Position numbers and translations under genes: made by a program. The notes under the pieces were generated by a model that was given only the letters and a program-made list of their open reading frames with translations, had not been told where the DNA came from and searched no databases. This document shows positions 45,482-58,221 of a stretch of DNA of 64,000 bases, piece after piece. This DNA comes from Brachycybe producta (Eukaryota > Arthropoda > Diplopoda > Playtdesmida > Andrognathidae): positions 8,376,498 through 8,440,497 of the forward strand of contig JAUPFP010000005.1 in the NCBI GenBank assembly GCA_036925085.1, in the 5' to 3' direction. How positions within the stretch are numbered: the stretch's first letter is position 1; each line of letters begins with the position of its first letter.

Positions 45482-48400
45482 CATCATCATCATCAGTTTC
45501 TGTACCTTATCCCGCAAGCAGCAGGGTCAGCCTTGCTGGTTCTAACTCTCCACTCGTTCCGATTTTGCACCAAACCCTCAGTGACCCCACATGCCACCAT
45601 ATCCCGTTTTACTACCACATCCCAGGTTTGCTTGGGTCTTCCTCTACCCCGTTTTATTCCCAGGTCTAAGTTCATTGCCTGCCTCAGCAGCCCATCTTCT
45701 CCGCTCCTGAGGACATGCCCAAACCACCGCAGCCTATTTTCCTGCATCTTTTCTACTATATTTGTTACCCCTATACTACCCCTAATAAAATCATTTCTGA
45801 TCCTATCCCTTCTGGTCACCCCACTCATAAACCTTAGCATTCTCATCTCAGCTACCTGCATTCTATCCTCATGCACCTTCTTGATTGCCCAACATTCTGA
45901 CCCATACAACATAGCTGGTCTGACTACTGTTCTATAAAACTTTCCCTTCAATTTTATAGGTAACTTCCTGTCACATAAAACCCCACTAGCCTGCCTCCAC
46001 CTATGCCAACCTGCTTTTATCTGGTTTGTGATGTCTAAGTCTAAGCTCCCATCATCTTGCAGCACAGATCCTAAATATTTGAAGTCATGCACCTGCTGCA
46101 TTAAACTGTCCCCAAGTCTAATCCCCTCATTCAACTGTTCTTTCCCATCCCACTGAAATTTCATGTACTCCGTTTTTGCCCTACTTATTTTCAACCCCTT
46201 TGATTCCAAGGCATTCCTAGTCTCCTCTAACCTTATCTCGAGTTCCATTTTGGATTCCCCAACTAAGACTATGTCATCTGCAAACAGCATACACCAGGTG
46301 ACCTCCTGCCTTACCCCTGCCAGTAACTCATCCAGGACCAAAATAAATAGATATGGACTAAGTGCTGAGCCCTGGTGCACACCAATCCTAACACCAAAAC
46401 TGTCAGAAAACCCCCAGGCAGTCTTAACGCTTGTCCGTGCATCCCTATACATGTCCCTCACCATATCTATATAACTCTCACTCACCCCTTCTTCTGTAAG
46501 ACCTCCCACAATAACTTCCGTGGTACTCTGTCATAGGCTTTCTCTAGATCTATAAATACCATGTGTAACTCTTTCTTGGCAGCCCGAAACTTCTCAATAA
46601 CTTGCTTTACGGCAAAAATAGGGTGCATTGTGGATTTTCCTGGCATAAACCCAAACTGACTTCCCCCAATTGCAGTTTTACCCCATAGTCGAGCTTCAAT
46701 TACTCTCTCCCAAAGCTTCATCGTATGACTCATAAATTTAATACCTCTATAGTTCCCACATTCCTGAACATCACCCTTCCCTTTGAAAATAGGCACTAAC
46801 CAGCTGTCCTGCCATGCACCTGGCATTCTAGCCCCATAGCCAATCTATTGAAAAACTTTGTGAGCCAGGAAATGGCAACATTGCCCAAGACCTTCCACAC
46901 CTCTACTGGTATCCCATCTGGCCCTAAAGCCTTCCCTAGCTTCATTTTTCGCAATGCCTGAACAATTTCCTCAGCCCTAACCTACTCCACTTCTTCTCTA
47001 TCATTATTTCTTCCAGTGAAAGGCTCGTGCTCTACCCCCTCATTCATAAGCTTACTAAAATATTCCCCCACCTGTTCCGTACTGGCTCCCTACCCCACAA
47101 TACTTTGTCCCTATTATAATTGACACTCACCACCTTTTCAATATCCCTGCCTTTATTCTCCCGAGCCCTAGCTATTCTATATACTGCCATTTCTCCTGCT
47201 CTGGTACCTAACTTGGCATACATGTCCGCATATTTCTTATGCTCTGTTAAGGCTACCTGCTGTTTGGCCTCTATCTTGGCACGCTTGTATTCTATGTGGG
47301 CCTCCCTGCTTCCATTGTGCCACCAAGTCTTGAAAGCATCTTTCTTCATTTTGACTGCCATCTGTACCTCCTCATCCCACCACCAAGTTTCTCTGTCTAA
47401 TCGAGACCCCCTACTCGTACTGTCCCTAGTACCTCGTTTCCACAATCACGAATCTATTGTGCTACCCTTGTCCACAGCTCTCCTGCAGTGCCATCTAAAT
47501 CCCATGCTATCTTACCTGCCATTTTTTTAAACTCTTCCACCTTGTCTGGTAATGCCCACCACCTAATTGCTGTCTCTCCTCTATGTCTGACCACCTGTTT
47601 TGCACCCCTAGGTTTTAGGTCTAACACTACTAGCCTATGTTGTCCCGCTAAGTTTTCACTCGGTATCACTTTACAATCCTTGCACTCGTTTCTATCCTCA
47701 CTCCGAATCATGAAGAGATCAATTTGGGATTCTCCTGCCCTGCTCTTAAAAGTAATCAAATGTTCCTCTCGCTTCTAGAATAGTGTTTGCTAAAATTAAC
47801 TTATGTGCCACTGCTGCCTCCAGAATACTCTCCCCTGCTTTATTTCACTCTCCATAGCCCCACCCACCATGTACCTCTTCATACCCTTCCCTACTTCTAC
47901 CTACATGTCCATTAAAGTCTCCACCAATTATGACCCATTCCTTCCTACTCAGGCCCAATATCAGGTCATCTAACTGTTCCCAGAATGCTAGCTTCCTGGC
48001 TGTATCTAATCCAACCTGGGGGCCATATGCACTAACTACATTTATAACAATGCCACCCCAAACTACCTTTACTACTAACAGCCTACTATTTATCTGCCTA
48101 ACCTCAACCACACTATGTCTGAGTTCCTGATCTAGGACAATTCCCACTCCATTTCTACCCTCCTCACTACTTGCATAAATTAATTTATACCCATCACCAA
48201 TGTCCCTGGATTTATCACCTTTCCATCTTGTCTCCTGCAGACATGCAACATTTACCCTCCTAGCCTTTAGCACACTAGATCTAGTCTTCCTAGTCTTCCC
48301 TGTCAAACTCCCTATATTCCAGGTGCCAAACCTAAGTTTAGTACCTCCACTTCTACCACTACTTCCAAGACCTCCTTGTTGTTGTTGCTGGACTCGCTTC

Positions 48401-48735
48401 TTTAACCCCACCCGTCCACTGTCGGGTAGCCCTTGCCAATTTGTCACAGCCACCGGGCGTTGCAGCTGTGTGTCGCTTATGGCGGGGGACGCCCTAGCCA
48501 TATTCGGAATACTATTTAGAACCAACATCATATGTTTTGGCAAATCTTTACAACCGGCTGCCAACCTGACGTTGACCCTCCACTTTTGCACCCGGGCTGG
48601 GGGACCGGCAATGGCGTGGTTTGGTTTTGGTCTGCCCTGAGTATTTTATGCCCTCAGTACCCTCCATATCTGGCGGGCATTCCCCTATCCGCCACCTGAG
48701 GAGGCACCCGATAGGGGACCAACAACCCCCACGGG
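45482..48735 (-). mobile_element. RTE-clade non-LTR retrotransposon, near full length
   Basis: The 3.25-kb element is flanked by a perfect 16-bp direct repeat, AAACATGATCAACAAT, at 45466-45481 and 48736-48751. On the minus strand it has a short G+C-rich 5' leader (48735 to about 48600), an apurinic-like endonuclease, a reverse transcriptase and a C-terminal region. It ends in a (TGA)n tail with almost no 3' UTR. Size, order of domains, very short 3' UTR and trinucleotide tail are typical of RTE elements, and the motifs match that clade (GTWNIGSLTGK, CLQETRW, HQGSALSP, FADDIVLV). It sits between DNAJC11 and METTL9, in the same orientation as both. It is much richer in G+C than its surroundings. 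Confidence 0.93.
45493..48591 (-). pseudogene. Frame-broken RTE ORF: endonuclease plus reverse transcriptase
   Basis: The coding sequence is spread over at least five minus-strand open segments that alternate between two frames: 48591-47845, 47759-47454, 47445-47044, 46826-46482 and 46509-45493. The first holds the endonuclease N terminus (FGTWNIGSLTG, the catalytic-glutamate motif CLQETRW, NGVGIVLD, VVSAYGPQ, IIGGDFNGHVG). The second has its end (SQIDLFMIRSED, GQHRLVVLDLK). The fourth and fifth carry reverse transcriptase motifs: YRGIKFMSHTMKLWERVIEA, QFGFMPGKST, DLEKAYDRVPRKLL, HQGSALSPYLF and FADDIVLVGES. A C-terminal block follows with FKYLGSVL, YGSECWAIK, RWFGHVLR and GRGRPKQTW. The stretch 47043-46827 has no long open frame. 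Frameshifts and stops mean this copy cannot encode an intact protein. Confidence 0.9.
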
Positions 48736-49469
48736 AAACATGATCAACAATAAACTAATTAAAAGAAACAGGCAAGAAATGCTGCTAACAATGTTCAAAA
48801 AATTAAAATTGCGCCCTGTTTTTTCACAGCAATACAAATTAAAAGAATTCACTGATAACATTTAAATTGAAGCAATGCATTTTCTAAAATTCGTTATGAA
48901 AAAAAAAAATACTAAACAGATAAATTAATGCAAATATTTTTTTCTCTTGGTGCATTCAAAGTTAAGACAAATGAATGCAATAGCACGGCCACGCAATTTG
49001 TTTCAATATTCATTTAAATGTAGTAATCCAAATATAAATATTCATTAAATGCAAGAACGCAAACAAAACGGAACCCTTCAAATTCATTTGTATGAAACAA
49101 CTTTTCCATAGAATGATTAAGAGATTCCACATAACAAGAAAGTATTCTTCTCACTTGAAAGAATTAAACCCTTTCATTATTAAGACTATAAATACTAAAT
49201 AAATAAAACAGAAAACAAAGACGAATTTTTTAAGTTTCTTTTTGAAAAAAAAAAAAAGTTGCACTTTTTTTAGTGATTCAATGATTTACAATTGTAAGCC
49301 AAAAAAACTAAACGCGTGAATTTCACTATTATAAGTGGCAATAATAATTAAGTTTTGTTTTATGCTAATTTTCATAAAAAAAAAACAATCAGTTGTCATT
49401 AGGCAATTGATTGGGAAGTAGCCGTATATTGCGGTGTGCAGAAAAACAATTGCAAAGTTCACTTTGACA

Positions 49470-49640
49470 AATTTCAGAAAAACATCTTTTAAAATAAACT
49501 ATTTATAGCAGTTTGAAAATGAATTTTACATTTTTTTATCTGGATTATAAAACATGAAAAAAACGGTGACCGTCTTAAAAATGTCATAAATAGTTACAGT
49601 AACTTTTCAAGATAGCATCATGAAAGTGACCTGAAATATT
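49470..49640. mobile_element. MITE-A copy, degraded
   Basis: ACATCTTTTAAAATAAACTA then GCAGTTTGAAAATGAATTT and, inverted, TCATAAATAGTTACAGTAAC. Only the inner part of the hairpin is visible. Confidence 0.4.
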
Positions 49641-49765
49641 AAATCTTGAGTACAAATTTTTTTTATAAGTATTCACAATGTTTGCCTATTCAAATTAATG
49701 TTGTTTGAAAAAAAAAAGAAAATGTTATAATTTAAAGTATTGAAGATAATGTATCTCCATTAATG

Positions 49766-50075
49766 GCGGTGCTGAATAAGCGCCAAATTGAACAAACGCC
49801 AAACTGAATGAATAACTGCGAAATTTTCGGGGTATTTGTTAATGAATAATTAATGATAAATGTATACATATTTTTTTTTAACTTTTGCATGGGCCCCCAA
49901 GAGCTCCAGAGGCCTAGGCTTCAGCCTACTTAGCCTATTGAATAATCGGGCTCTGAGGCTAAATGAATTACTATTTTAAGTGGATATGTTGAACCTTAAA
50001 ATAAACTTTGGCAAAGGTAAATTTGAAGCTTGTTTGATTTGGCTCTTGTTCCAATTGGCGCTTCTAAAATATACA
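49766..50075. repeat. Repeat with iterated TTCAATTTGGCG motifs, copy 3
   Basis: The left end reads GCGCCAAATTGAACAAACGC then CAAACTGAATGAATAA. The right end reads GTTTGATTTGGCTCTTGTTC then CAATTGGCGCTTC, giving an inverted arrangement. A more G+C-rich middle (49885-49960, containing GGGCCCCCAAGAGCTCC) has no equivalent that I could see in the other copies. Confidence 0.55.
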
Positions 50076-53000
50076 ACGTGGCATTAGATCAGTTTGAAGC
50101 AGTTACAATGTATTAAATAAAATGTAATCTAAACTAAATTAAAATGGTAGTGCGTAATGCATATTAGCAATTTAAAATTAATTCAAATGTTAAGACTGAA
50201 AGTTTATTATAAAGTATAAAATGTTGGAAAACTAAACATTTTATTAAAATTTGAAATGCAATTTGGTGTATTTTTTTTTACCAATTACAAATACAAAAAT
50301 ACACACATTTACATGTCAAGCCTACAAGTTTACAACAAGTTGATTTTGAAAGATACAATAAAAAGTAATGTAAATAAATCTCAACACATTCATTTACAAT
50401 TGTAGTTTCAAAGAAACTTGAAATTTCATCTTAAAAGTCGGTTGACATTAATTACAGTTAAACAAGTTACGGGTGACTTAATTTCAGAATAGCCAGTTTG
50501 ATTAAAATAACAAGAGAATTTAAACTAAAAAAATGTTTCCATAATTGTTTTGTATCATTTAACAACTTTTACTAAAAAAAAACAGTGTTCGCATTTTAAA
50601 CATTTGTTCCTTATTCAAAATACAATTTCGCTGTTTTTAAATTTTTCCTTGAATAATGGAATGAGTTCATTAATATACATATTGCAAAAGGTGCAATTAA
50701 TACAATTTGATAACCCTGATAATAATGAGCAACATTTCTATTTTAAGAAAATGTTGAATTATATTGACCATTCTATTTGATTCGCCCTAACTTACCTACA
50801 TTGTCTATTACATTCTTGAGTTTAGATATGAACAGTACGATTAAGAAGAAAAAAGGAGAATATAAATGGCTAGATTTCAAAAGATTTATCATTTTACCAC
50901 CTCGATAAAAAAAAACTTAATTCTCATTGAAATTAAAACAGTGGTGGTAAATGAGAAGACCTTAACCCCATTTCACGAAATGACTCTGGATTAAAAGTAA
51001 TGAAAATGTGGTTAATTGTAAAGTGCATTTGTGGTTGAAAACAAATGCAACCACATAAGTATTGCTTAAATACCACCTGATGAGTTTACGAGCAAATTAA
51101 TTATCGTGATAATATGGGCTCATTTGTAAAACGCCGAGTGAATCTTCTTCTTCTAGTCTCGAGAAAGAAAAAGAAAGAGAATTTCTTCTTCTCCTTCCTA
51201 TTCTAGATATCGATTCAGTACATTACCACAGTTGCCACTTAATAAGAAAATAAGAAACCACTTTTATTAAAATGATATAAAAACTTGCATATACAGTGTG
51301 TCCCAACACTTCGGTTGTTAATAACTGCAGTGCATATTTTCTTAGATTTAAGAATTTTATAATTAAGAGTAAATATTAAAATAAATATTAGATAAAACAG
51401 CATAATATGTTTTACGTTTAAATTATGCATTGTGTGCAAGTGTTCAAAATACCCTGGACATTATCTTCCAGGCAGTGCAGACATATGTAAGAAACTGACC
51501 TGCAAACATTAATTAACATATCTTCTGTATTTGTGCAATAATTCTCATCAATTTCTTAAGGTTTATACAATTATGGAGTGAAATCCAAGATAAATGTGGC
51601 AGGATTTACAAGAAACGCATTAATTGATGTTTGCAGATCACCTTCTTACTGATGTGAGCAAAATACTTTGATAAGAATGAACAATATTTTAAAAAATAGA
51701 GATAATGCATCATTTAAACATAAATATATAATAAACATAAATATGACTAATTATTATTAAATTAAATTTAAGAAAATAAACATAGTAGTTGTCAGTTATT
51801 AACAACCAAATTGTGTATACATTTTTTGGTGACATGTTGTACATATATATATATGTATATGAAATACATTTGTTTGTGTTGTTTTAAAGTAGTTTGCATC
51901 AAAGTATAAAATATGAAAATTAAGACAAAACTAGTCTTTCTATCAACAAATTTCAATTAACATATTAACTGCAAAGATACATTTTATTATTATCTTAAAT
52001 CTCAGAAAACTTGTTCTTAAGAATTAAGATTGAATTTTAATTTTTTATTGTTTTCCTTCATTATTATTATTATTATCATCATTTTATTCTCTTCTCTCAT
52101 GTTTTTTGCTTTTTTGTTTTTAATGCTTTCGAATCAAGAGTCTTAATTTAGGATTAAGTCGTCTTTTTATGAGCAAACCTCAGTAGAATAACGGTTTAAT
52201 CAGTGCAAAGTGAGGCGCATCTAATAAATTTATTTCTATTCTTTGAGCTTTTAAATGAATTTCTTAAGTGAAATCCTTAATGTAGAATAACCAGTTACTA
52301 TTTTTTTTCTTTCTTCTTATTCTTCATTTGCAAACAATTCAAAAAGTAAGCTAAAACAAAGAGCTTTTTTCTTTATTAAGACAAAATTAAGAATTATTTG
52401 CATTTTTCTCTCTATATATACTATTTAGGATAAACTAAAATGCAAACTGAAGAAATGTGCAAAATTTATGCTAATTTCTATTCAGTATTTTCTTAAACGA
52501 AATGAAACTATTGCAAATTGGAAAGTTTTCTTTTACAAATATATACATATATAAGAAAGCAGAACAAAAAAAAAGATGCATTAGCAAAAGTAGTTACTTT
52601 CAATTAAACGTTTTCAGTTTTAACAGCACACACACACACACTCATATAGAAAAGGAATGAAACTCATGAAAAATCAACCAAACAGTTTATGGCCTACAAT
52701 TGAAACTCGTTTCCATTATTAACATACTTATTCATCATTATAAAAGGAGACTTTTAGACTTTAAAGAGTCAAGAGAGAAAGAGAGAGAGAGAGATGACGT
52801 GACAAACTCTGAGATTTGCAATTATTACAACTAGCTTTCAAAGATTTTTCACCCTCCATTCCTCCTCCTCCTCCGCCTCCATTTCATTTTACTTTCACTA
52901 ATTACACATAGTAAATTTCTCTTGTTTTATTCTACTTAAGAGCATCCATAAAGTTTTACACGTAAGCTACCATAAATTTAGTCAAACTCAATGGCAAAAA

Positions 53001-53124
53001 AACATGGTACAATGTCTCAACAAAAGTTAGTCCCCACTTGATAACATGTGAAATTTAAAAAAATAGCACTACAAAATGAAAAATCTTGGTTATTTTAGTT
53101 ATTTTTCATTTCAGAAGTAACATT

Positions 53125-53450
53125 AAAAACAAGAATGGGTTTTAGAAACTAGAAGAGTAACTGAATCAGATACAAAAAAATTCAGGTTGATATATTTTAA
53201 AAGAAACATTTTATGACACTTCGAAAATCATCAAAATTTCAGTTTTCTGATATCAACAGATAATTTCTTCAAATTCTGATCTATAAAATGTTTACTTTTA
53301 AATATGACAACAAAATATAAAAATCTCATTAAGTGATTCATTTACTATTTTAGTTTTTAATACACTTTGAAATTTTTCTTCATGTTGCTTCAAGAACGCA
53401 GAATAACAATAGTTTGATTATCAGCTGATTTAAAGATATCATTAACTTAG
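53125..53450. mobile_element. MITE-A copy
   Basis: GGTTTTAGAAACTAGAAGAG, TAACTGAATCAG, TTGATATATTTTAAAAGAAA; then AAGTGATTCATTTACTATTT, TAGTTTTTAATACACTTTG and a tail GATTATCAGCTGATTTAAAG. Both arms and the tail are present. Confidence 0.7.
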
Positions 53451-53799
53451 TAAATTATTTAAAGACACACACTGTATATTCTAAGATAATGGTGGCAACG
53501 CTTAAGTAAAAGTAACATCCATTTTATTTTATATATATTCATCTTTGAATGTTAGACATGCCTGAGAGAACAGTAATTAGAAGCAGATGTGGCAATAAAG
53601 AGAATAAGAGAAAAATAGATCGTCAAATGGCTAATTCTGAATTACTTTTTCCAAACATCCTAGCATTTTATCATCATTTGTGATTTGATTTAAGAATGAG
53701 GCTACTTTTCTTAAGAGGCTAGATACATCGTTTAGTTCAAAATTTCTCCGAATGTAGGCGCTGCGATCGTTGTTCATTGAAAAACGGTTTTTTTAACGT

Positions 53800-54445
53800 T
53801 TTTTCTCCCGGTTCGAAGTCACATAATAATTAATAGAAAAATAATTTCACGTGCTAACCTTATAAAAAGAAAACATTGTGAAGCCAGTAGATTAATGCAC
53901 GTAATAATTATTTTGTTATTGTTCTGAGTTGTTTTTAACGGGAGTTCTTCAAATGTTTGGGTGACGGTTTTTTGCTCCTATGGGACTTAACATGGAGTTA
54001 AAAAAACGTAAGATTTTAAATGTTATTTAAAAATAGAAAGACCTTTTCAAATTTAGAAAAAAGAATAATCCTGAAGGCAATAAACACATGTAAGTACGTG
54101 CTAATTTTTCTGATTGCTCTAAATCATTTTGAATCAGAGTTCTCTTAACTTTTGTTGGACGGTGTTTTAGTCCTATGGGACTTAACATGGAGTTTAAAAA
54201 CGTACGATTTTAAACGTTATTAAAAAATAGAAGGACCTTTTCAAAATTTATAAAAAGGAAACATCGTGAAGCCAATACATGAATGTATGTGCTAATTATT
54301 TTGTTATTGTTCTAAATCAGTTTTAACGAGAGTTTTTCAAATATTTGTGGGACGGTTTTGGGGCCAATGGGATTTAACATGGGGTTAAAAAAACGAACGA
54401 CTTTGAACGTTGTTTAAAAATAGAAGGACCTTTTCATAAATTATA
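53800..54445. repeat. Tandem array of about 193-bp units (about 3.3 copies)
   Basis: The phrase TATGGGACTTAACATGGAG starts at 53979 and 54174, and AATGGGATTTAACATGGGG at 54366, giving spacings of 195 and 192 bases. Between them recur AATAGAAGGACCTTTTCA, AAACATCGTGAAGCCAA, ATTATTTTGTTATTGTTCT and a GGACGGTTTT word. Units are diverged from each other. No ORF runs through the units. Confidence 0.75.
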
Positions 54446-56464
54446 TAAATCGAGCACGCGAAGAACAATACTTTTTATTGTATTTTGCGCTTTACTGTAT
54501 TTGAATTGAGCGATTGTGAGGCGATTTCTTGCAGTTTTAGTAACACCATATAAGAACGCTCATTTGTCTCGTTGTCGTCTGCTCAAAACAACAAGATGGA
54601 CGTGGATCTAGGCTCTTAAATGAAACTAATCTTTAAACGTTTTTCTAAAAAAAAATACTAAAAAAATATTATGACAGTGAATCACAACTTTTTTTTGTCT
54701 TATTTTCATAATTACTTTACCAATCACATAAACTATATATTTATTTATTGTCTTTCCTCTTATTGTCTGATGATGAATTGGAGAATAAGCTAAAAAAAAT
54801 AAAGAATTCATCCAATGAGAGAGCCAGACATTGGTTATAAATGTTTAAAATGTTGAAATCCTTCATCATTTTCTTAATACTAAAGTGCATTTACGCATAA
54901 CAAATTTGTAACAAGTTTGCAAAATAATTGCAAATTCAATTCAAAAGTCAATACATTTTTATTAAAAAAAACGACATATTCACAAATCACATTAATCTGT
55001 TTTCTAACTTAGAAAAATATAAAGGATGAAAATTGAAAAATAATTGATGAAGTGAACACGAAAACGGATAACACGAAATAGATATTTTCGGTGGTCGCTT
55101 TTAAAATACAGTAGGTTTCCCATAATATAATGTATTTAAATTCGTCCAAGGTCAAACGGATAACTCGAATATATTGGTTAGCATAAATAAATTTTGTTTC
55201 AAGAAAACAAATTTACCTAAAATCTCTTTTAATAAATATGAAATAAAGTTAAGGCGTCGATTTCCAAATTCGTTTTGAGGTTAAGTCTTTTTTTAAAACT
55301 CTTTTCATAACACGAGAAAAACGCTTTCTTTCTTTACCTACAAGGCGGGCTACATAATAATGTAACATAGTTAATATGAGCAATCACGAATTACTGATTT
55401 TTATATAAAATAAATAGGTGCTGTCAAAATGCAAGTTTTAAATTATAAAATGTTTGTATTGTATAAGTTTTGCGTCTTTCTTTATGTTTTCGCAGTAATA
55501 ACGTTATTACAGTACCACAAATAATAGACTATAAAATACGTTTTTAAAAAATTTGTATTTTAACACGATATTTATTTAATACGAAAATATATTCTGGTTT
55601 CTTCCATTTCGTGTTAAACGGTTTCCATTGTATAATAATAAAAACTTTAATTATATTAAAATTCTAGGATTTTTTGTTGTCGTTGTTTTTGTTTAAGAAA
55701 CTTGTACCAACATTAGTATTTGTAAGTTTAAATAGTTAAAACAACATTGAAGCATGTTGAATTGCAAACAAACAAAACATAATCACAATATTCTTGTGAA
55801 AATCGTCCATCTAAATAATATAAACCAAAATTGCTTACCTAAATAATAGACCAACCATGATTTGCACACAACCTCCTAAGGTTTATTTATGAGAACTAAG
55901 AACAATTTAAAACTTTAGTCTTGCAAACTACAACATTTTTTTTCTTTCTTTCTCAACTTTCAAATGAAGTTTTAAAGAATTTAAGAGGTTTTCCCTCTTT
56001 TCTATGTTTCATTTGTTCACAGTAAATGTATAATGACTTAGAATTTTATGTTGTGTGCATTGTGTTGATATGTGTTTTTTTGGGGCGGATGAAAGAAAAA
56101 AACAAACAAACATATACTGTTACCAAATTACACAGGTAACAAATGATTAACTGCCAAATTGTAACTGTACGTAAAAGTCTCGAATTTGATGAATTAAAAA
56201 TTAAAAGCAATTCCAAATTTTTTTGCTGTTGCCTGAAATTCTTGTTTTTTTTTATATACCCTAGTGATTCAGATAATAAGTGGTGTTACGTTAAATGTAA
56301 TTTTACACTCGTCTCGCGGGTGAAGTTGAAAACTGAGGCGAAATTATTGTAGAGTTTGTAATAAAATTATAAAATAAATTTAAATTTTGATTAATTTAAT
56401 TTATTTTCTTATATAATTATTTATCTACATTTGTGCATTGTTCTGACATTAAAATTAAAATCAA
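54446..56464. other. Intergenic DNA downstream of METTL9
   Basis: A/T-rich; no coding texture. A minus-strand AATAAA at 56405-56400 is a possible METTL9 polyadenylation signal, 316 bases after the stop. Confidence 0.4.
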
Positions 56465-56635
56465 AGATCCAAATTCAAGTAGAAAACTTAGCAACTTGAA
56501 TTTCAATTTGAACCATCACCTAAGGAAAGGCAAGACCCAACATAATAAAATCCTGTTACTCTTTAATATAGAACCTTGTTCAGAGGGTTGAAATTAAAGT
56601 TCAAAGGCCAAATTTTCTACTTGTATTTTGCCATT
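56465..56635. repeat. Palindromic TTGAACTTCAACTTGAACC repeat, copy 2
   Basis: Left half CTTGAATTTCAATTTGAACC, right half GGTTGAAATTAAAGTTCAAA and GCCAAATTTTCTACTTG. It lies downstream of the METTL9 stop, so it may be within the 3' UTR; a candidate AATAAA (minus strand) follows at 56405-56400. Confidence 0.55.
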
Positions 56636-56720
56636 AAAAAAACAAAAAAATGGCCAAATTAAAGGGGTCAAATAAAAGCTCCCAAAGAGCCACAAACTTA
56701 TTTCACTTATTAATTTTTAC

Positions 56721-58133
56721 TCATGCTATGTCTACAAACACAGAAGGACATTTATCTTCACTTGGTACAAATTCGGCTGCAACTGAACATGTTTCTAAAT
56801 TCACAAACTGTTGTTGTGGCTTCAATTTTAGAATAAACACAACGTCAGTTAACCAGTAAAATGTCCTTTGTAAATTACCTTCACACAAATAAGGCACTTT
56901 TGTCCAATGAACGACTTCGAGACCAATAGGAGAAAAAACATTTGTTTCCAAATTTTGTACCTGATCTTCAAATGTGTCACCTTGAATTTTTAATAATTCT
57001 AGAGGACGAGTACTATTATTACCTGAAAGTAAACAAAAAAATACAAAACATCTACATTAGTTAAGATACCAACAAAAAATCCTCGAAAGGTTCGAGTCGA
57101 AACTGAAAAAGAAACTTGACACTTGAAAATCTATTTGAAACATCTTAAAATGATTCCAACATAAAAAACCCTTGTTTTTTTTTTTGGAATATCGTTAAAC
57201 AGGGTTTTTCTACATTGTCACCGCCTGTTGAGAGGATTCCCAAGTTAAAGTTCAACGTCAAATGTCCTTAAATTTGAATCTTATGTCCGTACGTGTTCTT
57301 AATAATTTTTATATCAAAACTTGTGCTGAACTCAAACATCCTAACAAAAGTTCATCGTGTTTAACACGACTTTGGTGTTCAATTTCGACTGCAAAATGTT
57401 GTCGCCCGTGGCTGGACTGTGGTTGCAATATATTGATATGGAAAGAAACCTTGGAACACAAGCGACAACTTGACTTCATTTTACAGTCGAAATCGACTAC
57501 TAAAAGTGGTCTGTGTTGCAATTTCCTAGCTCATCAACTTCTGATTTTGATTATCTTATAGTTGGCAAACATTAAAAACCCGTAACCCGTCATAAATGAC
57601 GGGAGCAAAATTGACAGGCAATTGTGCCCAGCATTAGAATTTCTTTTCCTCTGCCCTTTTATGACGTCAGACCAAGTAACAACCCAATTAGTAATTGATG
57701 ACGTTCATAAAAGGACGGAGCAAAAGAAATTCTAGTGCTGGGCACAATTGCCTGTGATAAATTCTAGTTTAATTTTGCTACTATTATCCACTCCCCTTTT
57801 TTATATTTGAAAAAGAAAATGAGATTTCCATTTTCTCTGGTGTGCGCATGCGCGTCGTTTGTTCCTTTTTTAATCCTTTCATTTCAATTTCAGTTTCCCC
57901 CTCCCCTTTTTCCCCTCCATGTTTCTCTCTCTCCCCCTCCCCTTTCCAACCTTTTCCCCTCTTCAATTTAATATCATGGGGTTCTTGGATGGGAAGAGTG
58001 CAACATATAGTTGACCTTGAAAAAAAGCGGTTCATTTATTCATTTAAATTTATGTAAATTCCGACGTGCTTCAAGGTTTGTGCCCTTGTTTGTACAGCAT
58101 TAGATCACAGACACACACACACACAGACGGGGC

Positions 58134-58221
<88 letters not shown>

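Larger units (their letters stand above)
48752..53124. other. Intergenic DNA, A/T-rich
   Basis: It holds a partial MITE-A (49470-49640), the TTCAATTTGGCG repeat copy 3 and (TA)n/(TTA)n runs (51846-51858, 52062-52074). Purine-rich (GA)n lies at 52772-52794 and (CCT)n at 52860-52873. No gene recognised. Confidence 0.45.

Noticed and set aside
45458..48640. Several plus-strand open frames of 66-159 codons
   Set aside because: They are antisense shadows of the RTE coding sequence on the minus strand.
54570..54620. Start of a gene at CAACAAGATGGACGTGGATC
   Set aside because: The frame stops after seven codons and no suitable donor site precedes the stop.
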